Shown piece by piece: positions 34,700-43,164 of a DNA stretch of 64,000 nt (positions within the stretch are counted from its first letter, which is position 1; each line of letters opens with the position of its first letter). The notes under the pieces were generated by a model, which made no database searches, was not told the DNA's origin, and saw nothing but the letters and a program-made list of their open reading frames with translations. Both the position numbers and the translations under genes were made by a program. The stretch comes from an uncultured Alphaproteobacteria bacterium. Its GTDB lineage: Bacteria > Pseudomonadota > Alphaproteobacteria > Rs-D84. The stretch spans positions 228,211 to 292,210 of the forward strand of contig CARVLU010000002.1 in NCBI GenBank assembly GCA_949082785.1, read 5' to 3'.

Positions 34700-35529
34700 A
34701 ATTTATACCGGTCGTCGTTGATGACCACGACCGCCTTGCGGCGCAGTTGTTTTAATTGTTGATCGGCCATAAACATCGCCTTTTGAAATTGGGCGTTTTG
34801 GCGGATGATTTTGTCCAGGTCGCCGTATTCCTTGGTCTTTTTGGTGTCACAGACCAGCAATACCGAACCGTCAACGCGCGGCGACCATGTCAAACGCGCC
34901 AGCCCCGCCACGCGGTCGCGGATGTCGGGCGCCAATTCATATTGCACGGCGGTAAATTTTTGCGGGGCCCCACCCAGTTTTTCGGCCATTTCAACGGCAT
35001 CGTCGCATGATTTGGGCCGCGTCAATTTGTCGGCAACGTCGGCCGGAATATCGACCAGACGAACCAACGTCATTTCAATTGGCAACCCGTGTTCGCGCGC
35101 CAAAGAATTACGCTGTGCGGTGATGTCGGCTTCTTCGATTTCAACAGTTGGCAAAATGGTGCGCGCCACGACAATCTGCCATGCGATATCGGCGCGCAGC
35201 GCACTTTTGGCCATGGTTCGTTCGGTCGCGGTTAAATCATCGCCCAGTTTCATTTTTTTGAATTCTTTGTCCACGTCGGCGTCCGACGGCACGGCCTTGA
35301 AATTCGTGGCGTATGTTAATTTGACATGGTCGTCGATAATGTTTTGCAATGCCACCCGGCGGTTGTCGGTACCGGTTTTTCCCTGGCGCGCCATCAGTTT
35401 GGTTCGGGCGGTGATGTCCGCATCCGTCACCGGTACGCCGCCAACGGTCGCGACAACCGATGCGCATAACGCCGGCGCCGCCCACAGGCATGTACAGACA
35501 GTCATCAATCCAAACAGTGCTTTTTTCAT
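34696..35529 (-). CDS. SurA-like periplasmic chaperone without a clear PPIase domain
   Basis: 277 residues. A signal peptide (about 1-23, ending ALCA) is followed by a SurA N-terminal-type helical domain (VVATVGGVPVTDADITART...). The C-terminal half is short, and I do not see a standard parvulin PPIase repeat. In alphaproteobacteria surA follows lptD, as here, and it aids folding of outer-membrane proteins such as LptD. The position and N-terminus support SurA; the missing PPIase domain suggests a chaperone-only form. It is coupled to rlmN by ATGA. Confidence 0.7.
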   Translation of the reverse strand: MKKALFGLMTVCTCLWAAPALCASVVATVGGVPVTDADITARTKLMARQGKTGTDNRRVALQNIIDDHVKLTYATNFKAVPSDADVDKEFKKMKLGDDLTATERTMAKSALRADIAWQIVVARTILPTVEIEEADITAQRNSLAREHGLPIEMTLVRLVDIPADVADKLTRPKSCDDAVEMAEKLGGAPQKFTAVQYELAPDIRDRVAGLARLTWSPRVDGSVLLVCDTKKTKEYGDLDKIIRQNAQFQKAMFMADQQLKQLRRKAVVVINDDRYKL

Positions 35530-35570
35530 ATGGTGTTCCTTTGTTCTCTCTCTATCTTTCTTGTAACGGT

Positions 35571-37595
35571 TTAATATTTTTGGCCATCAATGCTCATCCC
35601 AAAGCGGAATTGGAACGTGGTGGTGCCGACATAGTCATCCTTGATCGCGTTATCGCGGCGGTATTCAACAGAAAAGTAGTAACACGGATGCGTATAAAAC
35701 ACCCCGCCCGAATGCCGCTGGAAATGTTCGTCGGTCAGATTGTATATCCCGTTCCACCGCAAGCCCCAGCGTTCGGTTAACTGAATCCCGGCGCCGATGA
35801 CAGCTTCGTGAATATCGTTGCCCATGGTTTGGGCGTCAATGAATTGGGCGCTGTAAATATGGCCGATGTTGATAAAGTTTTTTGACGTGCCGATATGCGC
35901 CGATGTTTCCATATGGCGCAGATTCATATCCGTTTGGGCAAACCGGAACCGCGCCGCCACATCCAGCCATCCGCCGTTATTATACGCCACGCGCCCCACA
36001 TAGTCCGACAGGCCGTCGTGAAACCCGCTGTTTAAATCTGTGGCCATTTCATCGGCAAAGTTATCGGTGAAATCGTACGATTGGCCCAAAAAGATTTCCA
36101 CATTCTGGTTATTGTCACCGAACGCCGCCCAGCGCACGCCGTAATCGGCAAACGTGCCGTTTTCCCAAACGTCCAACCCGGCAAAGCGGTTGTCTGAAAA
36201 CAGTGTCGTATCCGACAGGAATGTCCCGGCCGAATCCGTGTTTAATGCAAATTGGGCATCGTCGGTATGCTGCATCATGGTCAGACGCGCGCGGGGTTCA
36301 ATCACCTGGGACCAGGTGGTGCCGGTTTTCAGCAACGGCAATCCCCATTCCACATACCCACTGGGCAGAAAGCGTGCCTTGACCCCGGAAAAGTTTTCCC
36401 CGCCGACCATTTCCGTGTTGCTGAAATTATACAAATCGTATCGCGCACCGACGTTCGCCGTTAACCGGTTGCCCCACGGCAATGTCCACGGGGATGTCAC
36501 CGACACCATGCCAATCATGCGCTGGTTCGATGTTTCGGACCCCGAAATGCCCAAAATGTCGCCCGAAAAAGTGGCGTATGTTTCATGGAAAAACGGCCGC
36601 GTTTGATATACCCCCCGGATGTTGGGCAAAATGTCGCCCGACGGGGTGGAATAGAAATGGCTGGTGCTGCGCAATTCCTGGAACACGTGCATGTCCGCCA
36701 CCGCATAGCTGGATTGGCCAAACAATTCAACGCGCGCCCCTGAATCCAGGTACGGCTGTTCCCCGTAAAATCCGTATTTCTGTAAATATGTTTTATCCGA
36801 CGCGCGTTCCAAATACACGGTTGCGCGGGCGTATTCGCCCAATTCGATGACGTCGTCGTTAAAGATGTGCCAACGGTTTTCCCCGTCGCGGTTATGGGTG
36901 AACGACCCGGTTGTGCGGAATTGTCCGTGACGGGTGTTCAAACGATGTTCGGCATGGAACAGCGGGTTTTCCTGGGTCAAATAAGACAGACGCAGCGTCA
37001 TGTCGTGCATATCTGAAAACGACAGGTACACCGGCAGATTAAACTGTGTCCCCATGTTGTTGGTGGATTCAAAATCCGGCATCAACAGACCCGATTTGTA
37101 TTTCACCGACGGGTCGGGCATTTCATAAAACGGGAACCACATGACCGGCAAACCGTACGCCCAAAAGACCGGGTTATAAAACTGCATCATGCGGGTTTGG
37201 GAATTGTGGACGAATTTGCTGGTCGTGATTTCCCACGCATTGCCAAAGCAATCGCACCCGTCGCATGCGGTGAACATGGCGTCATGGGCAACGGTTCTGT
37301 CGCCGTCGCGGTCAATCGTTTCGGCCGTGACATAGACATGATGCCCCAGCCATAATTCAATATCTTGGCCGGAAATGCTGTCGCCCGTTTTGGACAGATA
37401 CGAATCCGTCAGCGTCAAGCGTTGGCCCGACGTGTTGACGATTTCCGTTTTACCCGATGTCTGGATTGTTTCGGATTTGACATCGTATTCAATTTTGGGT
37501 GCGGTAATTGTTTTTGGCGTATCCATATCAATGGCCGCACCGTGTCCCGCCATTGGAACCGTCAACATCATTAAAAATGCGGTGTGTTTTTTCAT
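35571..37595 (-). CDS. lptD: LPS-assembly outer-membrane protein LptD
   Basis: 674 residues. A signal peptide is followed by an N-terminal LptA/OstA-like jellyroll (ITAPKIEYDVKSETIQTSGKTEIV) and then a large beta-barrel that inserts LPS in the outer leaflet. A cysteine cluster (CDGCDCFGNAWEI, near residue 110) occupies the position where LptD forms disulfides. The barrel ends with an FRFGM segment. The start overlaps the lptF stop by 4 bases. It shows that the organism has an LPS-bearing outer membrane. Confidence 0.92.
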   Translation of the reverse strand: MKKHTAFLMMLTVPMAGHGAAIDMDTPKTITAPKIEYDVKSETIQTSGKTEIVNTSGQRLTLTDSYLSKTGDSISGQDIELWLGHHVYVTAETIDRDGDRTVAHDAMFTACDGCDCFGNAWEITTSKFVHNSQTRMMQFYNPVFWAYGLPVMWFPFYEMPDPSVKYKSGLLMPDFESTNNMGTQFNLPVYLSFSDMHDMTLRLSYLTQENPLFHAEHRLNTRHGQFRTTGSFTHNRDGENRWHIFNDDVIELGEYARATVYLERASDKTYLQKYGFYGEQPYLDSGARVELFGQSSYAVADMHVFQELRSTSHFYSTPSGDILPNIRGVYQTRPFFHETYATFSGDILGISGSETSNQRMIGMVSVTSPWTLPWGNRLTANVGARYDLYNFSNTEMVGGENFSGVKARFLPSGYVEWGLPLLKTGTTWSQVIEPRARLTMMQHTDDAQFALNTDSAGTFLSDTTLFSDNRFAGLDVWENGTFADYGVRWAAFGDNNQNVEIFLGQSYDFTDNFADEMATDLNSGFHDGLSDYVGRVAYNNGGWLDVAARFRFAQTDMNLRHMETSAHIGTSKNFINIGHIYSAQFIDAQTMGNDIHEAVIGAGIQLTERWGLRWNGIYNLTDEHFQRHSGGVFYTHPCYYFSVEYRRDNAIKDDYVGTTTFQFRFGMSIDGQKY

Positions 37596-38650
37596 TTCTT
37601 GGATAACGCAATCATAATCCCGGCCAGCGCCACCATCTGGGCCAGCGCCATCAGCCCCAATTCAGTCAAACTGCCAATCATGTTTGTTGCCGACATAAAC
37701 AGTGCCATCACCGCGGCCATGGCCCCAACCGCCACCGCGGGGGCAAAGCTGGCGCGGCGGCGCAGCAGTGACGACCGCAACAGTATCAGCGCGCACAACG
37801 CCGCCAAAATCAAATTCATGACCGGGCCCAAAAACCGGGTGCACAATTCCGCCAGCATCAGTTTGTGCTGTTTCTGGCTGTCCTGGGTGGCGACGGTTTT
37901 AATCAGTGTCCATGTCGGGATGCGCCGCACCTTGAATACGGAATTGCCGGATTTGTCGGCGACGTTCAAATCCATATCGAAACTGTCGAATGTTCCCGCC
38001 GTCAGGGTGTCGTTATACGCTTGCAGGGCACCATTGGTCATCACAATCGACAGACCGCGCGCGGTGGCGATTAATTTCCCCTTTTCCGCAAAGATGGTCA
38101 TTTGTGATTTTTCATCGCGCGTATCGGACAGCATCACCTGGGACAGGTCATGGCCGGACACCTTGTCCACGTAAACAACCAAACCGTCCGCCATTTCTGT
38201 GAATGCGGATTCCTGTAATTTCATATGTGCCAGACCATATCGCAGGTTCCACTGCGTATCATAAAACTTGGCCTGGGACGCGGGCACAATCCACAGATTT
38301 AACAATAAATGAATCCCCGTCAGCACCACCGCCAACCGCAACGCAGGCCAGGCCAATTGCCGCGGCGACAAACCGGACGCGGCCATCACGGTGATTTCGT
38401 TGTCGGAAATCATTTTATTATACACAAAGATGACGGCGATAAAGGTCACGAACGGGACGATAATCGACACGATAAACGGCACCATCAGCACCGTTAATCC
38501 CAAAAAGCTGCTTAATTCCACGCCGTAATTCAACAGAAACTTCATCATGGACATGATTTGCACCATCCATGCCAGTCCCGTCAGTACCAGCAACAGCATG
38601 ACAAAAATCGCCACCAGTTGCCGAATAAAATAATGCGTGATAATTTTCAT
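37592..38650 (-). CDS. lptF: LPS export permease LptF
   Basis: 352-residue YjgP/YjgQ-family permease of the LptB2FG exporter, with six membrane segments and a central periplasmic domain. The GVELSSFLGLTVLMVPF and DNEITVMAASGLSPRQLAWPAL blocks match alphaproteobacterial LptF better than LptG. Only one permease gene is here, so LptG must lie elsewhere. A longer frame to 38686 is open, but that codon is the -35 box itself, so I start at ATG 38650. The promoter leaves no leader. Confidence 0.88.
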   Translation of the reverse strand: MKIITHYFIRQLVAIFVMLLLVLTGLAWMVQIMSMMKFLLNYGVELSSFLGLTVLMVPFIVSIIVPFVTFIAVIFVYNKMISDNEITVMAASGLSPRQLAWPALRLAVVLTGIHLLLNLWIVPASQAKFYDTQWNLRYGLAHMKLQESAFTEMADGLVVYVDKVSGHDLSQVMLSDTRDEKSQMTIFAEKGKLIATARGLSIVMTNGALQAYNDTLTAGTFDSFDMDLNVADKSGNSVFKVRRIPTWTLIKTVATQDSQKQHKLMLAELCTRFLGPVMNLILAALCALILLRSSLLRRRASFAPAVAVGAMAAVMALFMSATNMIGSLTELGLMALAQMVALAGIMIALSKK

Positions 38651-38657
38651 GATTTGC

Positions 38658-38686
38658 AGTATAAAGCCCAAAACCCGGGGCGTCAA
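38658..38686 (-). promoter_or_regulatory. Consensus promoter abutting the lptF start
   Basis: Minus-strand TTGACG (38686-38681), a 17-base spacer and TATACT (38663-38658). Only 7 bases separate the -10 box from the lptF ATG, so the mRNA should start at or next to the start codon. No Shine-Dalgarno sequence is seen. Confidence 0.7.
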
Positions 38687-38727
38687 ATATATTTCATATA
38701 ATATAATGTGGTCGCGTGACTTTTTTC

Positions 38728-38756
38728 TTGCAATGTGACGATTCGTGGACCATAAT
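38728..38756 (+). promoter_or_regulatory. Probable promoter of nusA-infB
   Basis: TTGCAA (38728-38733), a 17-base spacer and CATAAT (38751-38756). The predicted start near 38763 gives a leader of about 85 bases that contains the long hairpin at 38781-38810. Confidence 0.55.
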
Positions 38757-38780
38757 TGGTGTGTTCTTAAAAGTTTTTTT

Positions 38781-38810
38781 AAGGGCGGGGTTGAAAAAAC
38801 CCCGCCCTTT
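38781..38810 (+). promoter_or_regulatory. Long hairpin in the nusA leader
   Basis: AAGGGCGGGGTT (38781-38792) pairs without mismatch with AACCCCGCCCTT (38798-38809). No T-run follows, so it is not a standard terminator on this strand. It ends about 39 bases before the nusA start and may influence initiation or NusA-dependent pausing. Confidence 0.55.
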
Positions 38811-38848
38811 CAGTAAGAAAGACAGGTTATTAAACAAGGAGAAAACAA

Positions 38849-40387
38849 ATGTCTTTTGTTTCTATGCCCCGCCAGGATTTGCTGTTGGCGATTGATTCTT
38901 TGGCCCAGGAAAAGCAGATTGACCGCGAAATCGTCATTGAATCACTGGAAGCGGCGATTGCCAAAATCGCAAAACACAAATATGGCGAAGAATTTAACAT
39001 CGTCGCGAATATTGACCGTAAAAACGGGGCCATTTATGTAAAGCGTTTGTTTACCGTAATCCAATCCCCCGAAAGCGCGGGCGAAGAATATGACGCCGGC
39101 ACGATGCTGACCGTGGCCCAGGCGAAAAAATATGCCAAAAATCCCCAGGTTGGTGACACGGTCGAAGATGCGTTGCCCGAACCCGAATTTGGCCGCATGG
39201 CGTTTCAGACCGCAAAACAGATTATGACCGGCCGCGTGCGTGATGCAGAAAAGGGGCGCCAGTACGAAGAATTCAAAGACAACATCGGCGACATCGTGTC
39301 GGGTGTGGTCAAACGTATCGAATTTGGCAACGTCTTTGTCGATATTAATGGCAAGGCCGAAGGTTATATCAAGGGCACCGAACTGATTCCGGGCGAACGT
39401 CTGGCGGTGGGTGACCGCGTGCGCGCGCTGATTATGGACGTGGCGCGCAGCAATTCCGGCCCGCAGATTTTCCTGACACGTACCCATCCGATGTTCATGG
39501 AAAAACTGTTTGTCCAAGAAGTGCCGGAAATCTATGAAGGTATTATTAAAATCAAATCCGTTTCCCGTGCGCCGGGGTCGCATGCGAAAATCGCGGTCGA
39601 AACCCAGGATCCGTCCATCGACGCCGTCGGCATGACCGTCGGGATTAAGGGGACACGTATCCAGCCGGTTATCAACGAATGCCACGGCGAAAAAATCGAC
39701 GTTATTCTGTATTCCGAAGACCCGGCGGTCTTTATCGTCAACGCGATGCAGCCGGCCAAGGTTGCCAAAATCATCGTTGACGAAGACACCCGCACCGCGG
39801 CCGTTGTCGTGAACGAAGACCAACAATCGTTGGCGATTGGTCGCCGCGGCCAGAACGTGCGTTTGGCGTCGCAATTGACGGGCTGGAACATCGACGTTAT
39901 GAACGAAGCCGAAGAACAGGAACGCCGTGCCAAGGAATTCAAGGAAAAGACAGAATTGTTTATCCGCGGTCTGGACGTTGATGAAATGATTGCGCACCTG
40001 TTGATTACAGAAGGGTTCCGCACCATCGAAGAAATCGCGTTCGTGGACATCGCCGAACTGGAAAGCATCGAAGGCTTTAACCCGGAACTGGCCACAGAAT
40101 TGCAGAACCGTGCGAAAGCATACCTGGAAAAAATCGAACAGGATTACCTGGACCAGGGACACAAACTGGGCATGGCGGACGATTTGTTGGGCTTTGACTT
40201 TATCAAACGTCCCACAATTATGCAGCTGGGGGCGGCGGGTATTAAATCCCTGGCGGATTTGGCCGACCTGGCATCTGACGAATTGATTGAAATCCTGGGC
40301 GAAGATACGATGTCCTCGCGCCTGGCCGCACGTGTCGTGATGAAGGCACGCGAACTGGCCTATGGCATTACCCAGGGCGAAGAATAA
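38849..40387 (+). CDS. nusA: Transcription termination/antitermination factor NusA
   Basis: 512 residues: N-terminal RNA-polymerase-binding domain (about 1-125), S1 domain (about 133-200, VSGVVKRIEFGNVFVDINGKAEG), two KH domains (about 225-370, with IGRRGQNVRLA) and two C-terminal 50-residue acidic repeats. The domain set is complete for an alphaproteobacterium. AAGGAGAA lies upstream of ATG 38849. infB follows, but rimP upstream and ylxR between them are absent. Confidence 0.96.
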   Translation: MSFVSMPRQDLLLAIDSLAQEKQIDREIVIESLEAAIAKIAKHKYGEEFNIVANIDRKNGAIYVKRLFTVIQSPESAGEEYDAGTMLTVAQAKKYAKNPQVGDTVEDALPEPEFGRMAFQTAKQIMTGRVRDAEKGRQYEEFKDNIGDIVSGVVKRIEFGNVFVDINGKAEGYIKGTELIPGERLAVGDRVRALIMDVARSNSGPQIFLTRTHPMFMEKLFVQEVPEIYEGIIKIKSVSRAPGSHAKIAVETQDPSIDAVGMTVGIKGTRIQPVINECHGEKIDVILYSEDPAVFIVNAMQPAKVAKIIVDEDTRTAAVVVNEDQQSLAIGRRGQNVRLASQLTGWNIDVMNEAEEQERRAKEFKEKTELFIRGLDVDEMIAHLLITEGFRTIEEIAFVDIAELESIEGFNPELATELQNRAKAYLEKIEQDYLDQGHKLGMADDLLGFDFIKRPTIMQLGAAGIKSLADLADLASDELIEILGEDTMSSRLAARVVMKARELAYGITQGEE

Positions 40388-40433
40388 TTTTCCGGGGGGC
40401 CATCCCCCCCAGAAAATAACAGAAGGTTAAAAT

Positions 40434-42821
40434 ATGGCAACATTAACACTTGGAAAATCCGTGACTATTGACCAGGTCGCCAGCAAAAAGGGCGACGCGG
40501 TCTTTGTTGAACGCCGCCGTCGTGTCGTGGCGCCTGGGACGCGTGAATTGCGTGATGAACCGGCATCCCCGGCCCCCAGCCGCACCAACGCCGCCGATGA
40601 AAAATTGCGGGCTGTTCTGGCCGCGGCCAAGGCGCGCGACGAAGAACGCAGAAAACGCGAAGCCGCCGAAGAAGCGCAACGTGCGGCGCGCGCGGCTGAA
40701 ATCGAACGCGAAACCCGCGAATACGAACAGGTCAAAGAACAACTGGCCGCACGCGAAAACACCGCCGCCGCCGAAGACAAGCCGGCAGAAAAACCGGCCG
40801 TCGCCGCCACCCCGGAAAAGCCCAAGTCGTTTACCACCGCCCCCGCACCGCGCGCCAAAACACGCGGCGAAGACGAAGACAACCGCGGCAACAAATTTGC
40901 CAAGGGACAGAAAGACTTTAAAAAATCGGGCAAAATTTCCCTGCATGACATTGTTATCGGCGATGACGACGATGAAATCGCGCTGCGTGGGGCCAACCGC
41001 CGCCGGTCCGAAGCGTCCCTGAAACGTTTCCGGGAAAAGGCGCGCGCCATGTTTTCCGCCCCGCAAAAGGTGGAACATGTCGTCACATTGGGCGACACCA
41101 TCACGGTCAAAGACTTGGCCGCGGCCATGGCGGAAAAGGTTGGTAACGTTATCAAGAAATTAATGGAAATGGGCATGATGGCGTCCCAGAACCAATCGAT
41201 TGACGCCGATACGGCTGAATTGATTGCGACCGAATTTGGCGCAACGGTTAAACGCGTGGATGCAAAACCGTACGCCGACCAAATCGAACGCCAGCCCGAC
41301 CCTGCAAAAATGCAACCGCGCGCACCGGTCGTGACGGTTGTGGGTCACGTTGACCATGGGAAAACATCGCTGTTGGATGCGTTTCGCAACGCCAACGTTG
41401 CCGCCGGCGAAGCGGGCGGTATCACCCAGCACGTGTCGTCATACGAAGTTAAAACGAAATCCGGGCAAATGATTACGTTCCTGGACACGCCGGGTCACGA
41501 AACATTCACCGCCATGCGCGCCCGTGGGGCCCAGATGGCGGACATTGTGGTCTTGGTCGTGGCGGCAAACGATTCCATCATGCCCCAGACAATCGAAGCC
41601 ATTAATCACATCCGCGCGGCCGGCGTGCCGTTTATCGTGGCGATTAACAAGATTGACCTGCCCGAAGCGAATGCCCAGAAAGTGAAACTGGACCTGTTGC
41701 AACAGGAAGTCCAGGTCGAAGAAATGGGCGGTGATGTCCAGGCGGTCGAAATTTCCGCAACCAAGAAAATCGGCCTGGATAAACTGGAAGAAGCCATCTT
41801 GTTACAGGCGGAAATGATGGACCTGCGGGCCGACCCGGAAATGCCGGCCGTCGCCCACGTGGTCGAAGCCAAAATGGAAAAAGGCCTGGGGGCGGTTGCA
41901 ACCATCCTGGTGCGCCAGGGAACGCTGAAAATCGGCGATGTGTTCGTGGTCGGTGAAACATTCGGACGTGTACGCGGTCTGATTAATTCTGCGGGCGTGC
42001 GCGTTAAATCGGTAAAGCCGGGCCAACCCGTTATGGTGTTGGGTCTGGATGCGGTGCCGAACGCCGGGGATGATTTGCACGTTATGGAAACGGACGCCCA
42101 AACCCGCGAAGTCGCCGCGTACCGCGCGCAAAAGGCCAAGGATAAAGCCAACGCGATTAAGCGGTCCAGCCTGGAAGAATTGTTCGCCCGTCGCGACGAA
42201 TCCAAGAAGCTGACATTGCCGATTATTCTGCGCGCCGACGTCCAGGGCAGTGTCGAAGCCATTGTCGATATGTTAAAAGATATCACTTCGGACAAGGCCG
42301 GAATTGAAATTCTGTCGTCTGGTGTTGGCCAGATTACCGAAGGTGACATTCGTCTGGCGGCGGCATCGCACGCGGTTATCATTGCGTTTAACGTGCGCGC
42401 GGATGCGGCGGTGCGTGATATGGCGCGTGGAAACGGCGTTGATATCCGTTACCACAGCGTGGTGTACCGTATTACCGATGAAATCAAAGAAATTCTGTCG
42501 GGTAAATTGGCACCGGAAAAACGCGAAACCTTTATCGGGTACGCCGATGTTATCGCCCTGTTCACCGTGGGCAAGGGTGTACGCGTTGCCGGTTGCCGCA
42601 TGACCGAAGGCACGATTAAAAAAGACGCCTTTGTCCGTTTGTTGCGCAACAACGTTGTGATTTACGACGGCAAAATCGGCGAACTGCGTCGTGAAAAGAA
42701 CGAAGTCAAAGAAGTATCCGGCGGCGTTGAATTCGGGATGAGCTTTGATAAGTACAACGACCTGAAAGAAGGTGACCGGGTCGAATGTTACGAAGTCGAA
42801 GAAGTTCGCGTAAAATTATAA
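40434..42821 (+). CDS. infB: Translation initiation factor IF-2
   Basis: 795-residue GTPase that brings initiator tRNA to the 30S subunit. A short N-terminal element (TLGKSVTIDQVASKKGD) is followed by a highly charged, low-complexity linker (about 45-175) and the IF2 N domain. The G domain has GHVDHGKT (about 304-311), DTPGHE (near 352) and NKID (near 404), and C-terminal domains 2-4 end at EVEEVRVKL. AGAAGG precedes the ATG. It is co-transcribed with nusA. Confidence 0.97.
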   Translation: MATLTLGKSVTIDQVASKKGDAVFVERRRRVVAPGTRELRDEPASPAPSRTNAADEKLRAVLAAAKARDEERRKREAAEEAQRAARAAEIERETREYEQVKEQLAARENTAAAEDKPAEKPAVAATPEKPKSFTTAPAPRAKTRGEDEDNRGNKFAKGQKDFKKSGKISLHDIVIGDDDDEIALRGANRRRSEASLKRFREKARAMFSAPQKVEHVVTLGDTITVKDLAAAMAEKVGNVIKKLMEMGMMASQNQSIDADTAELIATEFGATVKRVDAKPYADQIERQPDPAKMQPRAPVVTVVGHVDHGKTSLLDAFRNANVAAGEAGGITQHVSSYEVKTKSGQMITFLDTPGHETFTAMRARGAQMADIVVLVVAANDSIMPQTIEAINHIRAAGVPFIVAINKIDLPEANAQKVKLDLLQQEVQVEEMGGDVQAVEISATKKIGLDKLEEAILLQAEMMDLRADPEMPAVAHVVEAKMEKGLGAVATILVRQGTLKIGDVFVVGETFGRVRGLINSAGVRVKSVKPGQPVMVLGLDAVPNAGDDLHVMETDAQTREVAAYRAQKAKDKANAIKRSSLEELFARRDESKKLTLPIILRADVQGSVEAIVDMLKDITSDKAGIEILSSGVGQITEGDIRLAAASHAVIIAFNVRADAAVRDMARGNGVDIRYHSVVYRITDEIKEILSGKLAPEKRETFIGYADVIALFTVGKGVRVAGCRMTEGTIKKDAFVRLLRNNVVIYDGKIGELRREKNEVKEVSGGVEFGMSFDKYNDLKEGDRVECYEVEEVRVKL

Positions 42822-42823
42822 AA

Positions 42824-42849
42824 ATCCCCCCGCACGGGGGATTTTTTTT
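42824..42849 (+). terminator. Intrinsic terminator after infB
   Basis: ATCCCCC / GGGGGAT hairpin with eight T. The following bases (AAGACTGGGCACTTAC) are shared with the efp terminator region at 63882. Confidence 0.9.
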
Positions 42850-42855
42850 AAGACT

Positions 42856-43129
42856 GGGCACTTACACTCTCTTGTCATTGCGAGCAAGCGTAGCGCGCGC
42901 GGCAATCCAGAAAAGTGGCAATGTTCATTATTCACTGGATTGCTTCGTTACACTCGCAATGACAATGGTGTCTAATTTCCAGGAACTGCATCCCCTTTGT
43001 CATTGCGAGCAAGTCGCGACGTAGCGCAGCGAAGACGGACGCCGCGTGGCAATCCAGATAATAAGGAACAGACCACTATTCACTGGATTGCTTCGTTACA
43101 CTCGCAATGACAAGAGAGAGTAAGTGCCC
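42856..43129. repeat. Palindromic repeat element next to terminators
   Basis: 274 bp bounded by inverted repeats: GGGCACTTACACTCTCTTG at the left and CAAGAGAGAGTAAGTGCCC at the right. Inside are two tandem palindromic units, 42873-42964 and 42998-43112, each running from TGTCATTGCGAGC through GGCAATCCAG and CTGGATTGCTTCG to CTCGCAATGACA. This TGTCATTGCGAG...GGCAATCCAG motif is a widely dispersed bacterial repeat. No open frame is present. A non-autonomous MITE-like or REP-like element is likely. It fills the gap between infB and the exporter operon, whose terminators flank it. Confidence 0.85.
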
Positions 43130-43138
43130 ACCCCCAAA

Positions 43139-43162
43139 AAAATCCCCCATGTGGGGGATTTG
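43139..43162 (-). terminator. Terminator of the exporter operon
   Basis: AATCCCCC / GGGGGATT hairpin with AAAAAAA on the plus-strand left side (T-run on the minus strand). Confidence 0.8.
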
Positions 43163-43164
43163 GA

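Noticed and set aside
38942..40162. A 406-codon minus-strand open frame
   Set aside because: It is fully antisense to nusA; its composition (His/Phe/Gly-rich) is typical of a shadow frame in this codon usage.
42856..43129. The repeat element as a complete insertion sequence
   Set aside because: It has inverted ends but no transposase or any long open frame.
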